From positions 988,501-1,052,500 of the forward strand of contig NZ_CP038141.1 of NCBI RefSeq assembly GCF_006542355.1: a DNA stretch of 64,000 bases, read 5' to 3'. The translations under genes were made by a program, and so were the position numbers. Position 1 is the stretch's first letter, and every line of letters begins with the position of its first letter. Below the pieces are notes generated by a model. The model saw nothing but the letters and a program-made list of their open reading frames with translations. It was not told the origin of the DNA and made no database searches. Positions 1 to 9,819 of this stretch are shown one piece after another. The stretch is from Swingsia samuiensis. GTDB lineage: Bacteria > Pseudomonadota > Alphaproteobacteria > Acetobacterales > Acetobacteraceae.

Positions 1-127
1 CATCGTGTTTTCTTCTCTTTCCGATAATTCTACAATATAGAGTTAAGACATAGGTAATGAGTTGATTAGTTGATATGAAGCCCCCCATATCTTGGGAAAT
101 AGTTTGTTGAAGTTTAGAGGAGAGGTC

Positions 128-1267
128 ATGGCGGTCGATATTCGGGTTCCTGCGCTTGGTGAAAGTTTAACGACCGCAACTGTCGCTCGTTGGTTGAAGC
201 ATGAGGGTGATTATGTTCAACATAATGAAACGATCCTTGAGTTAGAGACGGATAAGGTAAGTGTTGAGGTTGTGGCCCCCTCAGCAGGGCAATTGGGAAA
301 GTGTTTACCAGAGGGCACTGAAGTTGAAATAGGAGGTGTGCTGGGAGAGGTTGATGAAACCGCTCAAGCGCCGGAACCTTCCGAGGAGCTTCAACACGAA
401 GAACCGCAGTCCTCCGAACCAGATCAAGCCACACCAAAAAAAGAGAAGAAAGAAGATGAGGAGATAGCAGCTCCTCAACCTCAAAAAGCAGTAGAGCGCG
501 AAGATGATAAAGACATTCTTTTTGCTTCTGCAAAAAAAATGACGAGCCTCACGCGGGGAAGTGACGTGCGTGAAAAACGTGTCCCTATGTCGCGTTTAAG
601 GCAAACGATTGCACGTAATCTAAAGGCAGCACAAAATACAGCGGCGATCCTTACAACATTTAATGAAATCGATATGTCTGCTGCTAAGCAGTTGCGAGCA
701 GAATATAAGGAAGAGTTTGAAAAAAAACATGGCGGTGCCCGATTAGGGTTCATGTCTTTTTTTGCACGAGCTGTCATTGGAGCTTTGAGGGATTATCCTG
801 CTTTAAACTCTCAAATAGATGGTGATGAAATTATACAAAGAGATTTTGTAAATTTAGGAATTGCCGTGGGAACAGAAAGAGGGCTAGTCGTTCCCGTCCT
901 TCATGATGCAGACCAGATGAGTTTTGCTGAGCTTGAGCGTCGCATAGCCGATTATGGCAAACGTGCAAAAGCTGGAGCATTGAAGCTTGAGGAATTATCT
1001 CACGGAACATTCTCAATTACGAATGGGGGTATTTTTGGATCGTTGCTTTCGACCCCGATTTTAAACACTCCCCAATCCGGTATTTTGGGCATGCATGCTA
1101 TTCAAGACCGTCCTGTTGTTAAAGATGGACAGATTGTTATAAGACCGATGATGTATGTTGCCCTTTCTTACGATCATCGAATTGTGGATGGACGGGAAGC
1201 TGTTAGCTTTTTAGTGCGTATAAAGCAGTTGGTCGAAGACCCTCGCAGGTTGCTATTGGATCTTTGA
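128..1267 (+). CDS. odhB: Dihydrolipoyl succinyltransferase, E2 of 2-oxoglutarate dehydrogenase
   Basis: E2 core enzyme that passes the succinyl group from lipoamide to CoA in the 2-oxoglutarate dehydrogenase complex (TCA cycle, cytoplasm). The N-terminal lipoyl domain (residues 1-78) carries ETDKVSVE with the lipoylated lysine at 43. An acidic/proline-rich linker follows (79-129). The acyltransferase core runs from about 150 to 379, with the active-site motif SYDHRIVDG near the C terminus. The peripheral subunit-binding domain normally between linker and core is not recognisable; only a short FASAKKM stretch (about 132-138) resembles its beginning. The ATG at 128 is preferred over an in-frame codon at 92 because it has a GAGGAGAGG ribosome site and starts at the conserved domain edge. 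The E1 gene would be expected upstream, outside the window. Family call is firm. Confidence 0.95.
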   Translation: MAVDIRVPALGESLTTATVARWLKHEGDYVQHNETILELETDKVSVEVVAPSAGQLGKCLPEGTEVEIGGVLGEVDETAQAPEPSEELQHEEPQSSEPDQATPKKEKKEDEEIAAPQPQKAVEREDDKDILFASAKKMTSLTRGSDVREKRVPMSRLRQTIARNLKAAQNTAAILTTFNEIDMSAAKQLRAEYKEEFEKKHGGARLGFMSFFARAVIGALRDYPALNSQIDGDEIIQRDFVNLGIAVGTERGLVVPVLHDADQMSFAELERRIADYGKRAKAGALKLEELSHGTFSITNGGIFGSLLSTPILNTPQSGILGMHAIQDRPVVKDGQIVIRPMMYVALSYDHRIVDGREAVSFLVRIKQLVEDPRRLLLDL

Positions 1268-1378
1268 TTGGTAGGGTAAGAGTATAACGTTTAATCGTTA
1301 ACTATTAGCTGAACGCTGAGAAACGGTAATATGTATCCTCGCGTTCATAGTAAAGCTTTGAACCGAGGTAGTTAATTT

Positions 1379-2374
1379 ATGCAGTTTCTATATGGCAAAA
1401 GTTATTCATCTAAGGCGTTGCTTTCGACAACTCTTCTTAGCCTTGGTGCTTTGTCGTTAACAGCGTGTGCTCACGCTCAGCAAACGGAGCCTGTTGTTTC
1501 ACATGAAACACCAGCAGATGCTTCAACGGCTGTATCTCCGCCACCTCCTGCTGTGAATATTCCAACGGATACGCAACCTGTAACACCTCCGGTGAATATA
1601 CCGCCGTTACCCGATCTAAAAGAAGCAGATGCGAAGAAAGAAGCAATTCGGCTTCAAAGCTTGATGGTAAAATCGATTAAACGATTTACAAAATATACCC
1701 CAGAGAGGCGCGAGAAGTTTATTAATTTGGCACAAGAAGAAATCAAAAGTGCTAACATTACAATTTCAAGACCACAACTTGTTATGGTTGTGGATAGGAA
1801 CGAGCGTGTTCAGCATCTTGATTATGTGTTGGCTTTACCGGATGCGACATGGGTTTCTCTTGGGGGAACACCTGTATCGACTGGGTCTACCGGTAGGAAA
1901 TATTATTATATAACACCTACGGGTGTTTTTCAGAATACGATTGACCGTTTAGGTTATCGGGCTGAAGGCACTAAAAATAAGTACGGTATTCGTGGGATAG
2001 GGGCTAAAGGTTCTCGAGTGTGGGATATGGGATGGCAAACAGCTATGAAAGGCTGGTTGCCGAAGCATGAAACAGGCCAGATTCGTTTGGAAATTCATGC
2101 AACCGATCCCCAATTCTTGGAAGGAAGATTAGGGCATCCCGCATCAGAAGGATGTATTCGTATTCCTGCGACAATGAATCATTTTATGGATCATTACGGC
2201 TTAATTGACGTTCTGTATGAGCAAGCCGCCAGCTATGATCGTCGCTTTTCGGCCCTTTTACCGAAAGATCGACAGCCGACACCAATCGCGGGTGATTTAG
2301 TTGTTGTGATAGATTCAGGCCCTTTAACAGAGCCTAAAATAGATCCAATCGCTAATAAAAGGCCATTACCATAA
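1379..2374 (+). CDS. L,D-transpeptidase (YkuD family) with lipoprotein-like N terminus
   Basis: Probable periplasmic peptidoglycan cross-linking or lipoprotein-anchoring enzyme. Residues 1-35 form a signal peptide (LLSLGALSLTACAHAQ) whose LTAC looks like a lipobox, followed by a Pro/Thr-rich spacer (about 40-80). The YkuD catalytic region lies at about 130-285, with EIHATDP and the catalytic-cysteine motif HPASEGCIRI. This deviates slightly from the usual S/T-HGC-R form (SEGC instead of SHGC), but the cysteine and arginine are kept. A GAGG ribosome site precedes the ATG. A strong terminator follows, so it is probably monocistronic. One 16-bp parS-like palindrome lies inside the spacer-coding region (1495-1510). 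Confidence 0.85.
   Translation: MQFLYGKSYSSKALLSTTLLSLGALSLTACAHAQQTEPVVSHETPADASTAVSPPPPAVNIPTDTQPVTPPVNIPPLPDLKEADAKKEAIRLQSLMVKSIKRFTKYTPERREKFINLAQEEIKSANITISRPQLVMVVDRNERVQHLDYVLALPDATWVSLGGTPVSTGSTGRKYYYITPTGVFQNTIDRLGYRAEGTKNKYGIRGIGAKGSRVWDMGWQTAMKGWLPKHETGQIRLEIHATDPQFLEGRLGHPASEGCIRIPATMNHFMDHYGLIDVLYEQAASYDRRFSALLPKDRQPTPIAGDLVVVIDSGPLTEPKIDPIANKRPLP
1495..1510. other. parS-like ParB binding site (1 mismatch), intragenic
   Basis: TGTTTCACATGAAACA matches the canonical parS 16-mer TGTTTCACGTGAAACA at 15 of 16 positions; the central CACGTG is CACATG. It lies in frame in the L,D-transpeptidase gene (codons for V-S-H-E-T). ParB/Spo0J proteins bind such sites near the chromosome origin. 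A site on its own would be weak evidence; the perfect copy at 12389 and two more near-copies raise it. Confidence 0.5.
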
Positions 2375-2396
2375 GAAATTAATGTAAGTGAAAGAA

Positions 2397-2433
2397 TATA
2401 GCTCTGCTTGGTAATAAGCAGGGCTATATTTTT
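2397..2433 (+). terminator. Rho-independent terminator after the L,D-transpeptidase gene
   Basis: Inverted repeat TATAGCTCTGCTT / AAGCAGGGCTATA (13 bp with one G-U pair) with a 6-nt loop, followed directly by TTTTT. Lies 22 bp past the stop codon. Confidence 0.85.
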
Positions 2434-2470
2434 AAGTATGTAGATAAAAGATATTTAGAGATTATAACAT

Positions 2471-3572
2471 ATGCATATAGTTTATATTGTAAGCAGTTTT
2501 GAAGGGGGCGGAGCGGAGTTTGCTATCCCTGATATTGTTAAAGCCTTGCAGGGGTGTGGCCATCAGGTAAGTGTTGTAGGGTGCACACTCGGTGATGGAA
2601 TGGCTTGTTCTCGCCTGGATGCTGCTGGAATAGCCTATAAGGTTTTAGGGCAGCCTAATACGAATAGATGGAAAAGAGTTTTAAATCTGCTTTCGTATGT
2701 GAAAGCAAAAAAGCCTGACTTGATATGGACATCTTTGCCAAAGGCGACGCTTGATGGGCAGATTATAGGGAAGCTGTTAAAGATACCTGTAATTAGCTGG
2801 CAACATAGTGCCTTCACAAAGAGATACAAAGAATGGGCTATGCCTTTTTTGCAGAGGCTTAGTCATTATTGGATTTCAGATTCAGCGAGTGTTTCTCAGT
2901 ATTTGAAAGCACGGATGAAGGTTAAGCCTTCTCGAATTATTGAGTGGCCTATATTTATTGCGCACTCTGATTGGCCTCAATCTCAACTTTGGGATGGGCA
3001 AACACCATTGCGGATTGGTAGCTTAGGGCGATTACATTACCATAAAGATTATCCCACTTTGTTACGTGCGTATGCACATTTACGTAATATTGCTCCTGAT
3101 CTTTATAAAAAGAGTGTTTTGATAATTGCTGGCGCTGGGCCTGATAAGGAAGCATTACAAAAACTTGCTGTTGAGCTCGGAATAGAAAATCAGTTGGAGT
3201 TAGTTGGCCACCTTGAGGATCCATCTCAGTTTTTGGCTAGTCTGCATGTCTATGTGCAGCCATTCAAGAATGGAAGGGATGTGTATTGCCGCACACGAAG
3301 CGATGGTGGCTGGCGTGCCTGTTCTTTCAACCCTTGTTGGGGAGTTGGTCTATAGCGTTCTGGATGGAAAAACAGGCTATCACGTGCAGCATGGGGACTA
3401 TAAAGGAATAGCCATACGGATAGAAGAGTTGGCACGGCGTCCTATAGACATGCACAGGATGGGTTCTCAAGCGCGTTTATTTGTTTTGAAACGTTTTTCA
3501 AAAGAAAGTTTTTTGACAAGAATACAGGTGATTATGGATCAACTAGAACTGCAGTATGTGAAACGGATTTAA
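2471..3572 (+). pseudogene. Glycosyltransferase family 4/1, broken by a single-base frameshift
   Basis: Would encode a GT-B fold sugar transferase of about 366 residues for surface polysaccharide. The first frame (from 2471) starts MHIVYIVSSFEGGGAEFAIP, a typical N terminus, and runs to an early stop at 3355. Homology continues in the +1 frame, which gives RMEGMCIAAHEAMVAGVPV, the conserved donor-site E-x7-E region, and ends at 3572. The join is at about 3262-3264, in cagccattcaag; removing one T restores QPSRMEGM. So either a recent inactivating insertion or a sequencing/assembly error. It converges with the flippase gene, whose 3' end overlaps by 41 bp. Both are probably glycan genes. Confidence 0.8.
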
Positions 3573-4854
3573 TTTTCCAAAAGAGGAGTAAGACTAACGC
3601 TAGGGCGGTTGTTGTCGCTGCGGTGATGGAGTAGAGACCAATACCTTGGAGGCCAATCCATGTGAGGCATAGAGGTAATAAGGGCAGCAGTAGCAGGCGG
3701 CACGATATATTGGCGCTGAGAGACAGCCCAGGCGATCCTAGAGCAACAAGAGCTGCACTGGTTGGGGGCACAATAAGCAGAATAACTTGTGCGAGAATAA
3801 GCCACAGCATTAGTGGAGCGGCAGCATTGAATTTATGGCCACCTAAGAGAGACGCAATTGGTTTGCCAATAAAGGCTGCCAGTAGAACAAGAGGGATGCT
3901 GGCCCCAATAGCGATGCCAATCGCGCGAAATAATGTTCTTTTAAGGAGAGGTGTATCTCCAGTTGTTACAATTTGTGCAAACTCGGCATAGGCGGTTCGA
4001 CCGAAGAGCTCTGCTGGCTGTGCAATGAAAACAGTTGCTCTTTGGGCTAAGTTGAAAAGGGCAACCGTTGTTGAACCACTCCACCAACCAATAACTTGAG
4101 GGACAAGGCGGTCGGCTAAATCACCAAAAGTTGTATCTGCATTGGCGCCGAGCATAAAAGCAAAAAGACGCTCATTTTCTTTTAGAACTCCGCGTGTAGG
4201 GCCCCATATACGTTTGATTCCGATATGTTTATGAAGCTCAAAAAGAGCCATCAGCCACATGGAACTCCACTCTACAAGAGCAGCAGCAAGCCATGCCCAG
4301 AGGAACCCGCGCAAACCTGCTCCCGTGGTTGCGGCTAAAACTGCTCCTATCGTACGAACAATGGGTTGTAGTGTTGCGTGAAAAGCAATCAGATCGTAGC
4401 GGTCATAGAGTTGGAGATAAGCGGTTGGAACAGATCGTATAGAGGCAAGTGCTGCAAACCCGAATGGTATGGCAAAATTAATAGCATCTTGCGACCATCC
4501 AAGAGATTTACCTAAAAATGTCCCTAGTAAACCAACGGATAAAACAGCAATTACACCTCCAATGGCTTCGATGAAAGTTGTGAAGCGGAGGAGGCGGAGA
4601 AGGCGGTCTTGATTATTGTTTGCAAGAGCATCCGAGCCATATCTTAAAATGGCATGCCATGATGGGAATTCTGCAATTCCGCCAATCATTGTCGTAAAGC
4701 CACTTACAAGAATGAGGACGCCAAATTTATCTGGACCTAGAGTTCTTGTCGAAATACCAAGATGAATAATCCCAATAATCCCTGCTGCAACTTTGCCAGT
4801 AAGAAGGCGACCAAGCTTGCTATAAATTCGTTGAACGGCAGTGGTTTGAGACAT
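3532..4854 (-). CDS. Polysaccharide flippase / oligosaccharide exporter (MOP superfamily, Wzx-like)
   Basis: A 440-residue, very hydrophobic protein with about 12 membrane segments and the LILVSGFTTMIGGIAEFPSW region near residues 43-62, typical of polysaccharide biosynthesis exporters that flip lipid-linked glycans across the inner membrane. Starts at an ATG behind AAAGG. It faces the broken glycosyltransferase (tail-to-tail overlap), which supports a role in cell-surface glycan export. Substrate unknown. A MATE or other MOP-type exporter is the alternative, but the neighbour favours glycan. Confidence 0.75.
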   Translation of the reverse strand: MSQTTAVQRIYSKLGRLLTGKVAAGIIGIIHLGISTRTLGPDKFGVLILVSGFTTMIGGIAEFPSWHAILRYGSDALANNNQDRLLRLLRFTTFIEAIGGVIAVLSVGLLGTFLGKSLGWSQDAINFAIPFGFAALASIRSVPTAYLQLYDRYDLIAFHATLQPIVRTIGAVLAATTGAGLRGFLWAWLAAALVEWSSMWLMALFELHKHIGIKRIWGPTRGVLKENERLFAFMLGANADTTFGDLADRLVPQVIGWWSGSTTVALFNLAQRATVFIAQPAELFGRTAYAEFAQIVTTGDTPLLKRTLFRAIGIAIGASIPLVLLAAFIGKPIASLLGGHKFNAAAPLMLWLILAQVILLIVPPTSAALVALGSPGLSLSANISCRLLLLPLLPLCLTWIGLQGIGLYSITAATTTALALVLLLFWKIKSVSHTAVLVDP

Positions 4855-4932
4855 ACCTTTAGGGTTAACGACACAATGGTTTTAAAGTCTAGTCCTAACG
4901 AGGGCTTGTTTTATAAAAAATAAAATAATAAG

Positions 4933-4963
4933 AATAGCTGGGAGCACGAGGCACCCAGCTATT
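4933..4963 (-). terminator. Terminator of the DUF3597 gene
   Basis: Perfect 10-bp inverted repeat AATAGCTGGG / CCCAGCTATT just past the stop of the minus-strand gene. Reading on the minus strand it is followed by a T-rich stretch (CTTATTATTTTATT). Confidence 0.6.
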
Positions 4964-4970
4964 ATGGAAA

Positions 4971-5351
4971 TTAGTGAGCCCAGCCGGCTGGGATCTTACC
5001 ACCATTTTTTTCTAGTTCAGCATAGACTTGTTTAATAAGCCATACGTTCATCGCTGCTGAATCTTCTGTATTACCTGTATAGTGAAGTTCTTGAGCGAGT
5101 TCTTTACGAGCTGTAAGAGAACTATCCAAACCAAGAAGCTTCAATAGGTCAACAATCGATGTTTGATAGTTGAGAGGTTGGCCTGCTTTTGATGCCATTT
5201 CAGCTAAAACAGCATCAACGTCAACTGGAGCTTGTGCTGGCGCTGAACCAGCATCAGAAGAAGTTGGGGCTTGTGCCGGGCTGTCAGATGCTGGTGTTGC
5301 AGCTTGTGCACTACCAAAAATCTTGGACATAATTGAACTAAAAAGACCCAT
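4971..5351 (-). CDS. DUF3597 domain protein
   Basis: Small protein of 126 residues, function unknown. An N-terminal MGLFSSIMSKIFGSA segment is followed by an Ala/Pro/Ser-rich linker (about 18-45), then the conserved DUF3597 core (VDVDAVLAEMASKAGQPL ... SIVDLLKLLGLDSSLTARK ... PAGWAH). The core is helical and appears to be a compact soluble domain. Start supported by AGGAGA 6-7 bp upstream. It sits 71 bp downstream of ahcY on the same strand and could share its transcript; a terminator follows it. Confidence 0.8.
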   Translation of the reverse strand: MGLFSSIMSKIFGSAQAATPASDSPAQAPTSSDAGSAPAQAPVDVDAVLAEMASKAGQPLNYQTSIVDLLKLLGLDSSLTARKELAQELHYTGNTEDSAAMNVWLIKQVYAELEKNGGKIPAGWAH

Positions 5352-5422
5352 AAGAAGTCTCCTGATGTTTAAAATACGATAAAGATGGAGAACGAAAATT
5401 CTCCATCCATGATGTATTCCGA

Positions 5423-6718
5423 TCAGTAACGATATTCTTCGTGTTTGAACGGACCTTTAACAGGAACGCCGATGTAGTCTGCTTGTTTCTGTGACATTGT
5501 TGAAAGTTTTGCTCCAACCTTTGCAAGGTGAAGAGCAGCCACTTTCTCGTCCAGTGCTTTTGGAAGAGTATAGACCTTGATTTCATATTGGCCTGGCTTT
5601 GCATTCCAGAGCTCAATTTGCGCCAGTGTCTGGTTGGTAAAGGATGCAGACATCACAAAGGATGGGTGTCCTGTTGCATTGCCAAGGTTAACCAGACGGC
5701 CTTCTGAAAGAAGGATGATACGACGGTCCGCCGCAAGTTCAATTTCATCAACTTGAGGCTTAATGTTGTTCCAGCGGTAGTTTCTTAACGCTTCGACCTG
5801 AATTTCGCTATCAAAGTGACCGATATTACATACGATTGCGCGGTCTTTCATTTTGCGCATGTGGTCAATGGTAATGATATCGACGTTACCTGTGCATGTT
5901 ACGAAGATATCACCACGAGGTGCTGCTTCATCCATCGTGACAACTTCATAGCCTTCCATAGCCGCTTGAAGAGCACAGATTGGATCGACTTCAGTCACAA
6001 GAACGCGGCAACCAGCACTGCGTAGAGAAGCAGCAGAGCCTTTTCCTACGTCACCATATCCAGCAACAACAGCAACTTTACCAGCCATCATTACATCCGT
6101 ACCGCGACGGATGGCATCAACAAGGCTTTCACGGCAACCATAAAGGTTATCAAACTTTGATTTTGTGACGCTATCATTCACGTTAATGGCAGGCACTTTG
6201 AGTGAGCCGTCTTTCTGCATGGCCCATAGGCGATGAACGCCTGTTGTTGTCTCTTCAGACAAGCCTTTGACGTGCTCAAGAAGTTCTGGGAACTTGTCGT
6301 GCATCATAACCGTCAGATCCCCACCATCATCAAGGATCATATTTGGGGTCCAGCCATCTGGGCCTTTAATGGTCTGTTCAATGCACCAATTAAATTCGTC
6401 CTCTGTGAGGCCTTTCCAAGCGAAGACAGGAATATTAGCGGCTGCAATGGCAGCAGCTGCATGGTCTTGCGTGGAGAAAATATTGCAAGAAGACCAACGA
6501 ACTGTTGCACCAAGTGCGATTAATGTTTCAATCAGAACAGCCGTCTGGATGGTCATGTGTAGACAGCCAGCGATGCGTGCGCCTTTAAGAGGTTGACGTT
6601 CTTTATATTCTTCGCGAAGAGCCATAAGGCCTGGCATTTCGCCTTCAGCGATGGAAATTTCTTTACGTCCCCAGTCTGCGAGAGAAATATCACGGACTTT
6701 ATAATCTTGAAATGACAT
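5423..6718 (-). CDS. ahcY: Adenosylhomocysteinase (S-adenosylhomocysteine hydrolase)
   Basis: Hydrolyses S-adenosylhomocysteine to adenosine and homocysteine, clearing the methyltransferase by-product (activated methyl cycle, cytoplasm). 431 residues from the chosen start [17 protein letters not shown]. Visible family marks: [19 protein letters not shown], the NAD-binding [32 protein letters not shown], and the C-terminal [25 protein letters not shown] tail with the conserved lysine and tyrosine. The upstream in-frame ATG at 6739 lacks a ribosome site, while 6718 has AAGGG about 8 bp upstream. I searched its leader for SAH- or SAM-type riboswitch cores and did not recognise one. Confidence 0.96.
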   Translation of the reverse strand: MSFQDYKVRDISLADWGRKEISIAEGEMPGLMALREEYKERQPLKGARIAGCLHMTIQTAVLIETLIALGATVRWSSCNIFSTQDHAAAAIAAANIPVFAWKGLTEDEFNWCIEQTIKGPDGWTPNMILDDGGDLTVMMHDKFPELLEHVKGLSEETTTGVHRLWAMQKDGSLKVPAINVNDSVTKSKFDNLYGCRESLVDAIRRGTDVMMAGKVAVVAGYGDVGKGSAASLRSAGCRVLVTEVDPICALQAAMEGYEVVTMDEAAPRGDIFVTCTGNVDIITIDHMRKMKDRAIVCNIGHFDSEIQVEALRNYRWNNIKPQVDEIELAADRRIILLSEGRLVNLGNATGHPSFVMSASFTNQTLAQIELWNAKPGQYEIKVYTLPKALDEKVAALHLAKVGAKLSTMSQKQADYIGVPVKGPFKHEEYRY

Positions 6719-7018
6719 GAATTGGCCCTTATTGCCCATATATTGAGTGAGGCAAGATATAGAGGTTTGAGGCGCTCAAGCAAAGAGCAAGAGTGAGGAT
6801 TAAGTTGTTTTATAAAGTGACAGGCGTTTGGATGAGGAGAGAAAATTCTCTTTAATCGTTTAAAACATTAAATTAATTTCTAAAAAATGAAATATAGTTA
6901 TGGTTGTTGTATTGCGTTGGTAATTATACCGTGTAAGAGAACCACACGTTCATTTTGTTGATACCTGTTACCCAATGTATCCGGTTCAGAAACTCCCCTG
7001 AGAAGCCAGGAGGATACC
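6719..7018. promoter_or_regulatory. Divergent intergenic region between ahcY and the ZntB-like gene
   Basis: About 300 bp, AT-rich in the middle (6840-6920). It must hold the promoters of both genes. A TATAAA on the minus strand near 6810-6820 is a possible ahcY -10 box without a convincing -35. A strong AGGAGG ribosome site (around 7008-7013) serves the plus-strand gene. No gene, hairpin or known riboswitch recognised. Confidence 0.4.
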
Positions 7019-8083
7019 GTGTCCGACAATCCAAATTATACATTTCCATTCACGGTGATTGATCCTGCTCATAAGGATTCAGATAAACCGTCCTTTGCTA
7101 ATGGGCTGGTGTGGGCCGTGCATGCTGTTCCCGGGCAGGAGTTGCGTTCATTAGAAGCCGCCGAAGTAGAAGAATTCCTTGAAAAGGGCGCTCTGCATGC
7201 CAATGAAGGATGGTTTTGGCTGCACTTTGATACGATACATAGCTCGGCCCGGTCTTTGGTGGCTCATCTTCCAAGGCTTCCTGAAGATGTGTGTGGTATT
7301 CTGGCAGAAACAGAATATGGGATCGCATTAGAAGCGCAGGGCAATCTGGTTTGGGGGTCTTTGCCAGCATTTGATGATGCTTTGTCAGAGGAAGACCGGG
7401 AAATTAGGGCATGGCGTTTTGTTATGCGGCCTGATTTGTTGATAACAACACGTAGAAACCCTGTGCCTGTATTAGGAACTGTATATCGCTCGTTAAAACC
7501 GGATCAAACGCCAAGAACCCCGGCGGGGGTTATTGATCGTGCGCTAAGAGAGTTTACAGGAGTGGTTAGACGTCAGCTTGGGCAGCTCGATGATGAATTG
7601 GATCGGGCTGAGGATGTGTTGTTGTTAATTGAACGCCGTTCGGACTTAGGGCATCTGGGTGGTATTGTGGGCAAGGTTCGACGCCGAGTGACTGAGTTGC
7701 GGCGAGTGGTTATGCCGATAGACCGCGTCTTTCATGAGGAAGATCTGGACCTTCCTGTTTGGGCTGAGGATGAGCTTCGAGACCGTGCTGAGCGGCAAGT
7801 GCATGCAGCATTGGATGATTTGATCGCTCTTCAGGACCGCTCTCGTTCGCTCCAAGATGAATTATCATCTAATCAGGCAGAAGAAACGAATAGACGGCTT
7901 TATATCGTGTCTGTTGGAACAACATTGATGTTGCCAGCAACATTTGTAACTGGATTCTTCGGAATGAATACGGGGGGAATGTTTTTGGCAAATGGCCAGT
8001 GGGGTACGGTAGAAGCTGGTGTTGTGTGCTTTGTTTTTATGGCCGTAACATTCTTATTTATGAAGTTGGCCCAGCTTTTATAG
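7019..8083 (+). CDS. CorA-family divalent cation transporter, ZntB-like
   Basis: Inner-membrane metal transporter, probably zinc or magnesium. 354 residues: a large cytoplasmic N-terminal domain (about 1-285) with long charged helices (QLGQLDDELDRAEDVLLLI), then two C-terminal membrane segments joined by the family GMN loop (FFGMNTGGMF, about residues 318-327). The GMNTGG form is closer to the ZntB branch than to CorA (GMNFxxMP). Starts at GTG with a near-perfect AGGAGG 5-6 bp upstream. Monocistronic, convergent with pdc across a shared hairpin. Ion specificity cannot be told from sequence. Confidence 0.85.
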   Translation: MSDNPNYTFPFTVIDPAHKDSDKPSFANGLVWAVHAVPGQELRSLEAAEVEEFLEKGALHANEGWFWLHFDTIHSSARSLVAHLPRLPEDVCGILAETEYGIALEAQGNLVWGSLPAFDDALSEEDREIRAWRFVMRPDLLITTRRNPVPVLGTVYRSLKPDQTPRTPAGVIDRALREFTGVVRRQLGQLDDELDRAEDVLLLIERRSDLGHLGGIVGKVRRRVTELRRVVMPIDRVFHEEDLDLPVWAEDELRDRAERQVHAALDDLIALQDRSRSLQDELSSNQAEETNRRLYIVSVGTTLMLPATFVTGFFGMNTGGMFLANGQWGTVEAGVVCFVFMAVTFLFMKLAQLL

Positions 8084-8086
8084 AAA

Positions 8087-8125
8087 ATTTGTAGACCTCC
8101 CCCATAAAAGGGGAGGTCTACAAAT
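8087..8125. terminator. Bidirectional terminator between the ZntB-like gene and pdc
   Basis: Perfect 16-bp inverted repeat ATTTGTAGACCTCCCC / GGGGAGGTCTACAAAT with a 7-nt loop, between converging genes. On the minus strand it is followed by TTTTC, so termination of pdc is better supported than termination of the plus-strand gene. Confidence 0.8.
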
Positions 8126-8130
8126 AGGAC

Positions 8131-9819
8131 TTAGTTTACTTTTGGTTTGCGTGAGTTGGTTGCAGCAACACGTTTGCCCCATTCGACAAGGGCTTCTGTG
8201 CAATCTTCACGATCGAGTTTGCACTCAATCAATGTTGGCCCACGGGTGTTCTTTTTGGCTTTTTCAATAGCTTCTGCAAGCTCAGCGCCTGTTGTTGCTT
8301 TAAGGCCAAGACCATGTCCGCCGCCTTCGCCGCCAACGCCACCATTGAAGTTTTGAACAAGCCCGGCGTAATCCCAGTTTTGGATATAGTTGTAAGGCCC
8401 GTCATGGATTTTGATTTCGATGACGTAGCCGTAGTTGTTTACAAGGAAGATGATGACAGGCAGTTCATAACGAACCATCTGTGCAACTTCTTGTGCCGTA
8501 AGCTGGAATGAACCATCACCGACCATAACAACATGACGGCGCTCTGGAGCAGCAAGGGCGTTACCGACGATGGATGGCACGCTCCAACCGATATGACCCC
8601 ACTGCATTTCGCTTTCAACTTTAGCGCCTTTTGGTAGGTTCATGCGTGCAGCATTGAACCAAGAGTCACCCGTTTCTGCGAAGAGCGTGGTTTTCTCATC
8701 AACCAGATCATTGATCTGACGTGTCATTTCGTCGTTGGTTAATGGAGCTGCTGGGTCAGCTTTTGGTAATGTAACTGGCTTATAGTTCTCTGTAAGAGAT
8801 GCTGGTTTGCTTGGTGCACGTTCTGTAAGGGCTTTTACGAACTCTTTGAGGCGGAAGCCCTCGAACGTACGATCATTTACTGTTACGCGGTCAGGGTTAA
8901 CCTCAAGAACATTGTTGCCTTGGATCAGGTTACGCCAGCCAACAGAAGAATAGTCGTTCCAAACGGGTGCAAGAGTAATAACACCATCAGCTTCTTCAAC
9001 GAGCTTTTGAGCACCTGGGCTGCTGACTTCGCCCCAATATACTCCACGGAAGCCAGGGTGTGTCTCTGGGAAGAAGCTTTTTGACGCAGCCATGACTGTA
9101 ACAGCGCAACCAAGCTTGTCAGCGAGCGCCACAGTTTCTTCTAAAGCTTCAGCAGCACGTAGCTTACTGCCGACTAGAATAACGACTTTATTGCGTTTTT
9201 CTAAAAAGCTCAGACTTTCTTTGAGAGCAGCGTTTAAGCTTTCTTGGTCTGGAATAGGGTGAGAAAGTAAAGAAGAAACTGGGCCCGGACGTGCGCAAGG
9301 AAGGTTCGCAACGTTACAAGCAATTTCTAGGTATGCAGGCTTTTTTTCGCGCAGTGCGGTACGAATAACGTGATCAATTTGCGCAGGGGCTGTTTCTGCT
9401 GAAACAATGCTTTCGGCTGCAACCGTGATCTGTTTTGCCATTTCCATTTGGTAGTTATAGTTTGTTGTACCAATGGTATGATGCAGAACATGGCCTGAGC
9501 CATAGTCGTTTGTATTCGGAGCGCCAGAAATTAAAATGACAGGAAGATTTTCTGCATAAGCTCCTCCGATGCCGTTCATTGCAGAAATAGCACCAACACT
9601 GAAGGTGATAATCGCTGCAGCTGCACCATTTTCACGAGCATAACCTTCTGCAGAAAAGCTACAGTTTAGTTCGTTGCAGCTATAAATCTGCTTTGTGCCG
9701 CCATGCTCTAGAAGTTGATCAAGGAGGATGAGGTTATAATCACCAGCAACAGCAAAATGGTGCTTCAGTCCAATTTGCGTTAGACGTTCGGCAAGATAAT
9801 GTCCAACGGTAAAAGTCAT
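8131..9819 (-). CDS. pdc: Pyruvate decarboxylase (bacterial, TPP-dependent)
   Basis: Converts pyruvate to acetaldehyde and CO2 without oxidation, using thiamine diphosphate and Mg2+; the acetaldehyde can be reduced to ethanol or oxidised to acetate. 562 residues, full family length. Key residues visible: the catalytic glutamate in [16 protein letters not shown], the active-site histidine pair in [10 protein letters not shown], and the TPP motif [10 protein letters not shown]...NNYGYVIE. Bacterial PDC is known from few lineages (Zymomonas, several acetic acid bacteria, Zymobacter, Sarcina). Monocistronic, with its own terminator and a 290-bp upstream region. Confusion with indolepyruvate decarboxylase is possible in this superfamily, but the overall sequence looks like the Acetobacter/Zymomonas PDC type. 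Confidence 0.95.
   Translation of the reverse strand: MTFTVGHYLAERLTQIGLKHHFAVAGDYNLILLDQLLEHGGTKQIYSCNELNCSFSAEGYARENGAAAAIITFSVGAISAMNGIGGAYAENLPVILISGAPNTNDYGSGHVLHHTIGTTNYNYQMEMAKQITVAAESIVSAETAPAQIDHVIRTALREKKPAYLEIACNVANLPCARPGPVSSLLSHPIPDQESLNAALKESLSFLEKRNKVVILVGSKLRAAEALEETVALADKLGCAVTVMAASKSFFPETHPGFRGVYWGEVSSPGAQKLVEEADGVITLAPVWNDYSSVGWRNLIQGNNVLEVNPDRVTVNDRTFEGFRLKEFVKALTERAPSKPASLTENYKPVTLPKADPAAPLTNDEMTRQINDLVDEKTTLFAETGDSWFNAARMNLPKGAKVESEMQWGHIGWSVPSIVGNALAAPERRHVVMVGDGSFQLTAQEVAQMVRYELPVIIFLVNNYGYVIEIKIHDGPYNYIQNWDYAGLVQNFNGGVGGEGGGHGLGLKATTGAELAEAIEKAKKNTRGPTLIECKLDREDCTEALVEWGKRVAATNSRKPKVN

Noticed and set aside
6719..6800. Possible SAH riboswitch ahead of ahcY
   Set aside because: No conserved core or stems of the known SAH switch were seen in the leader.
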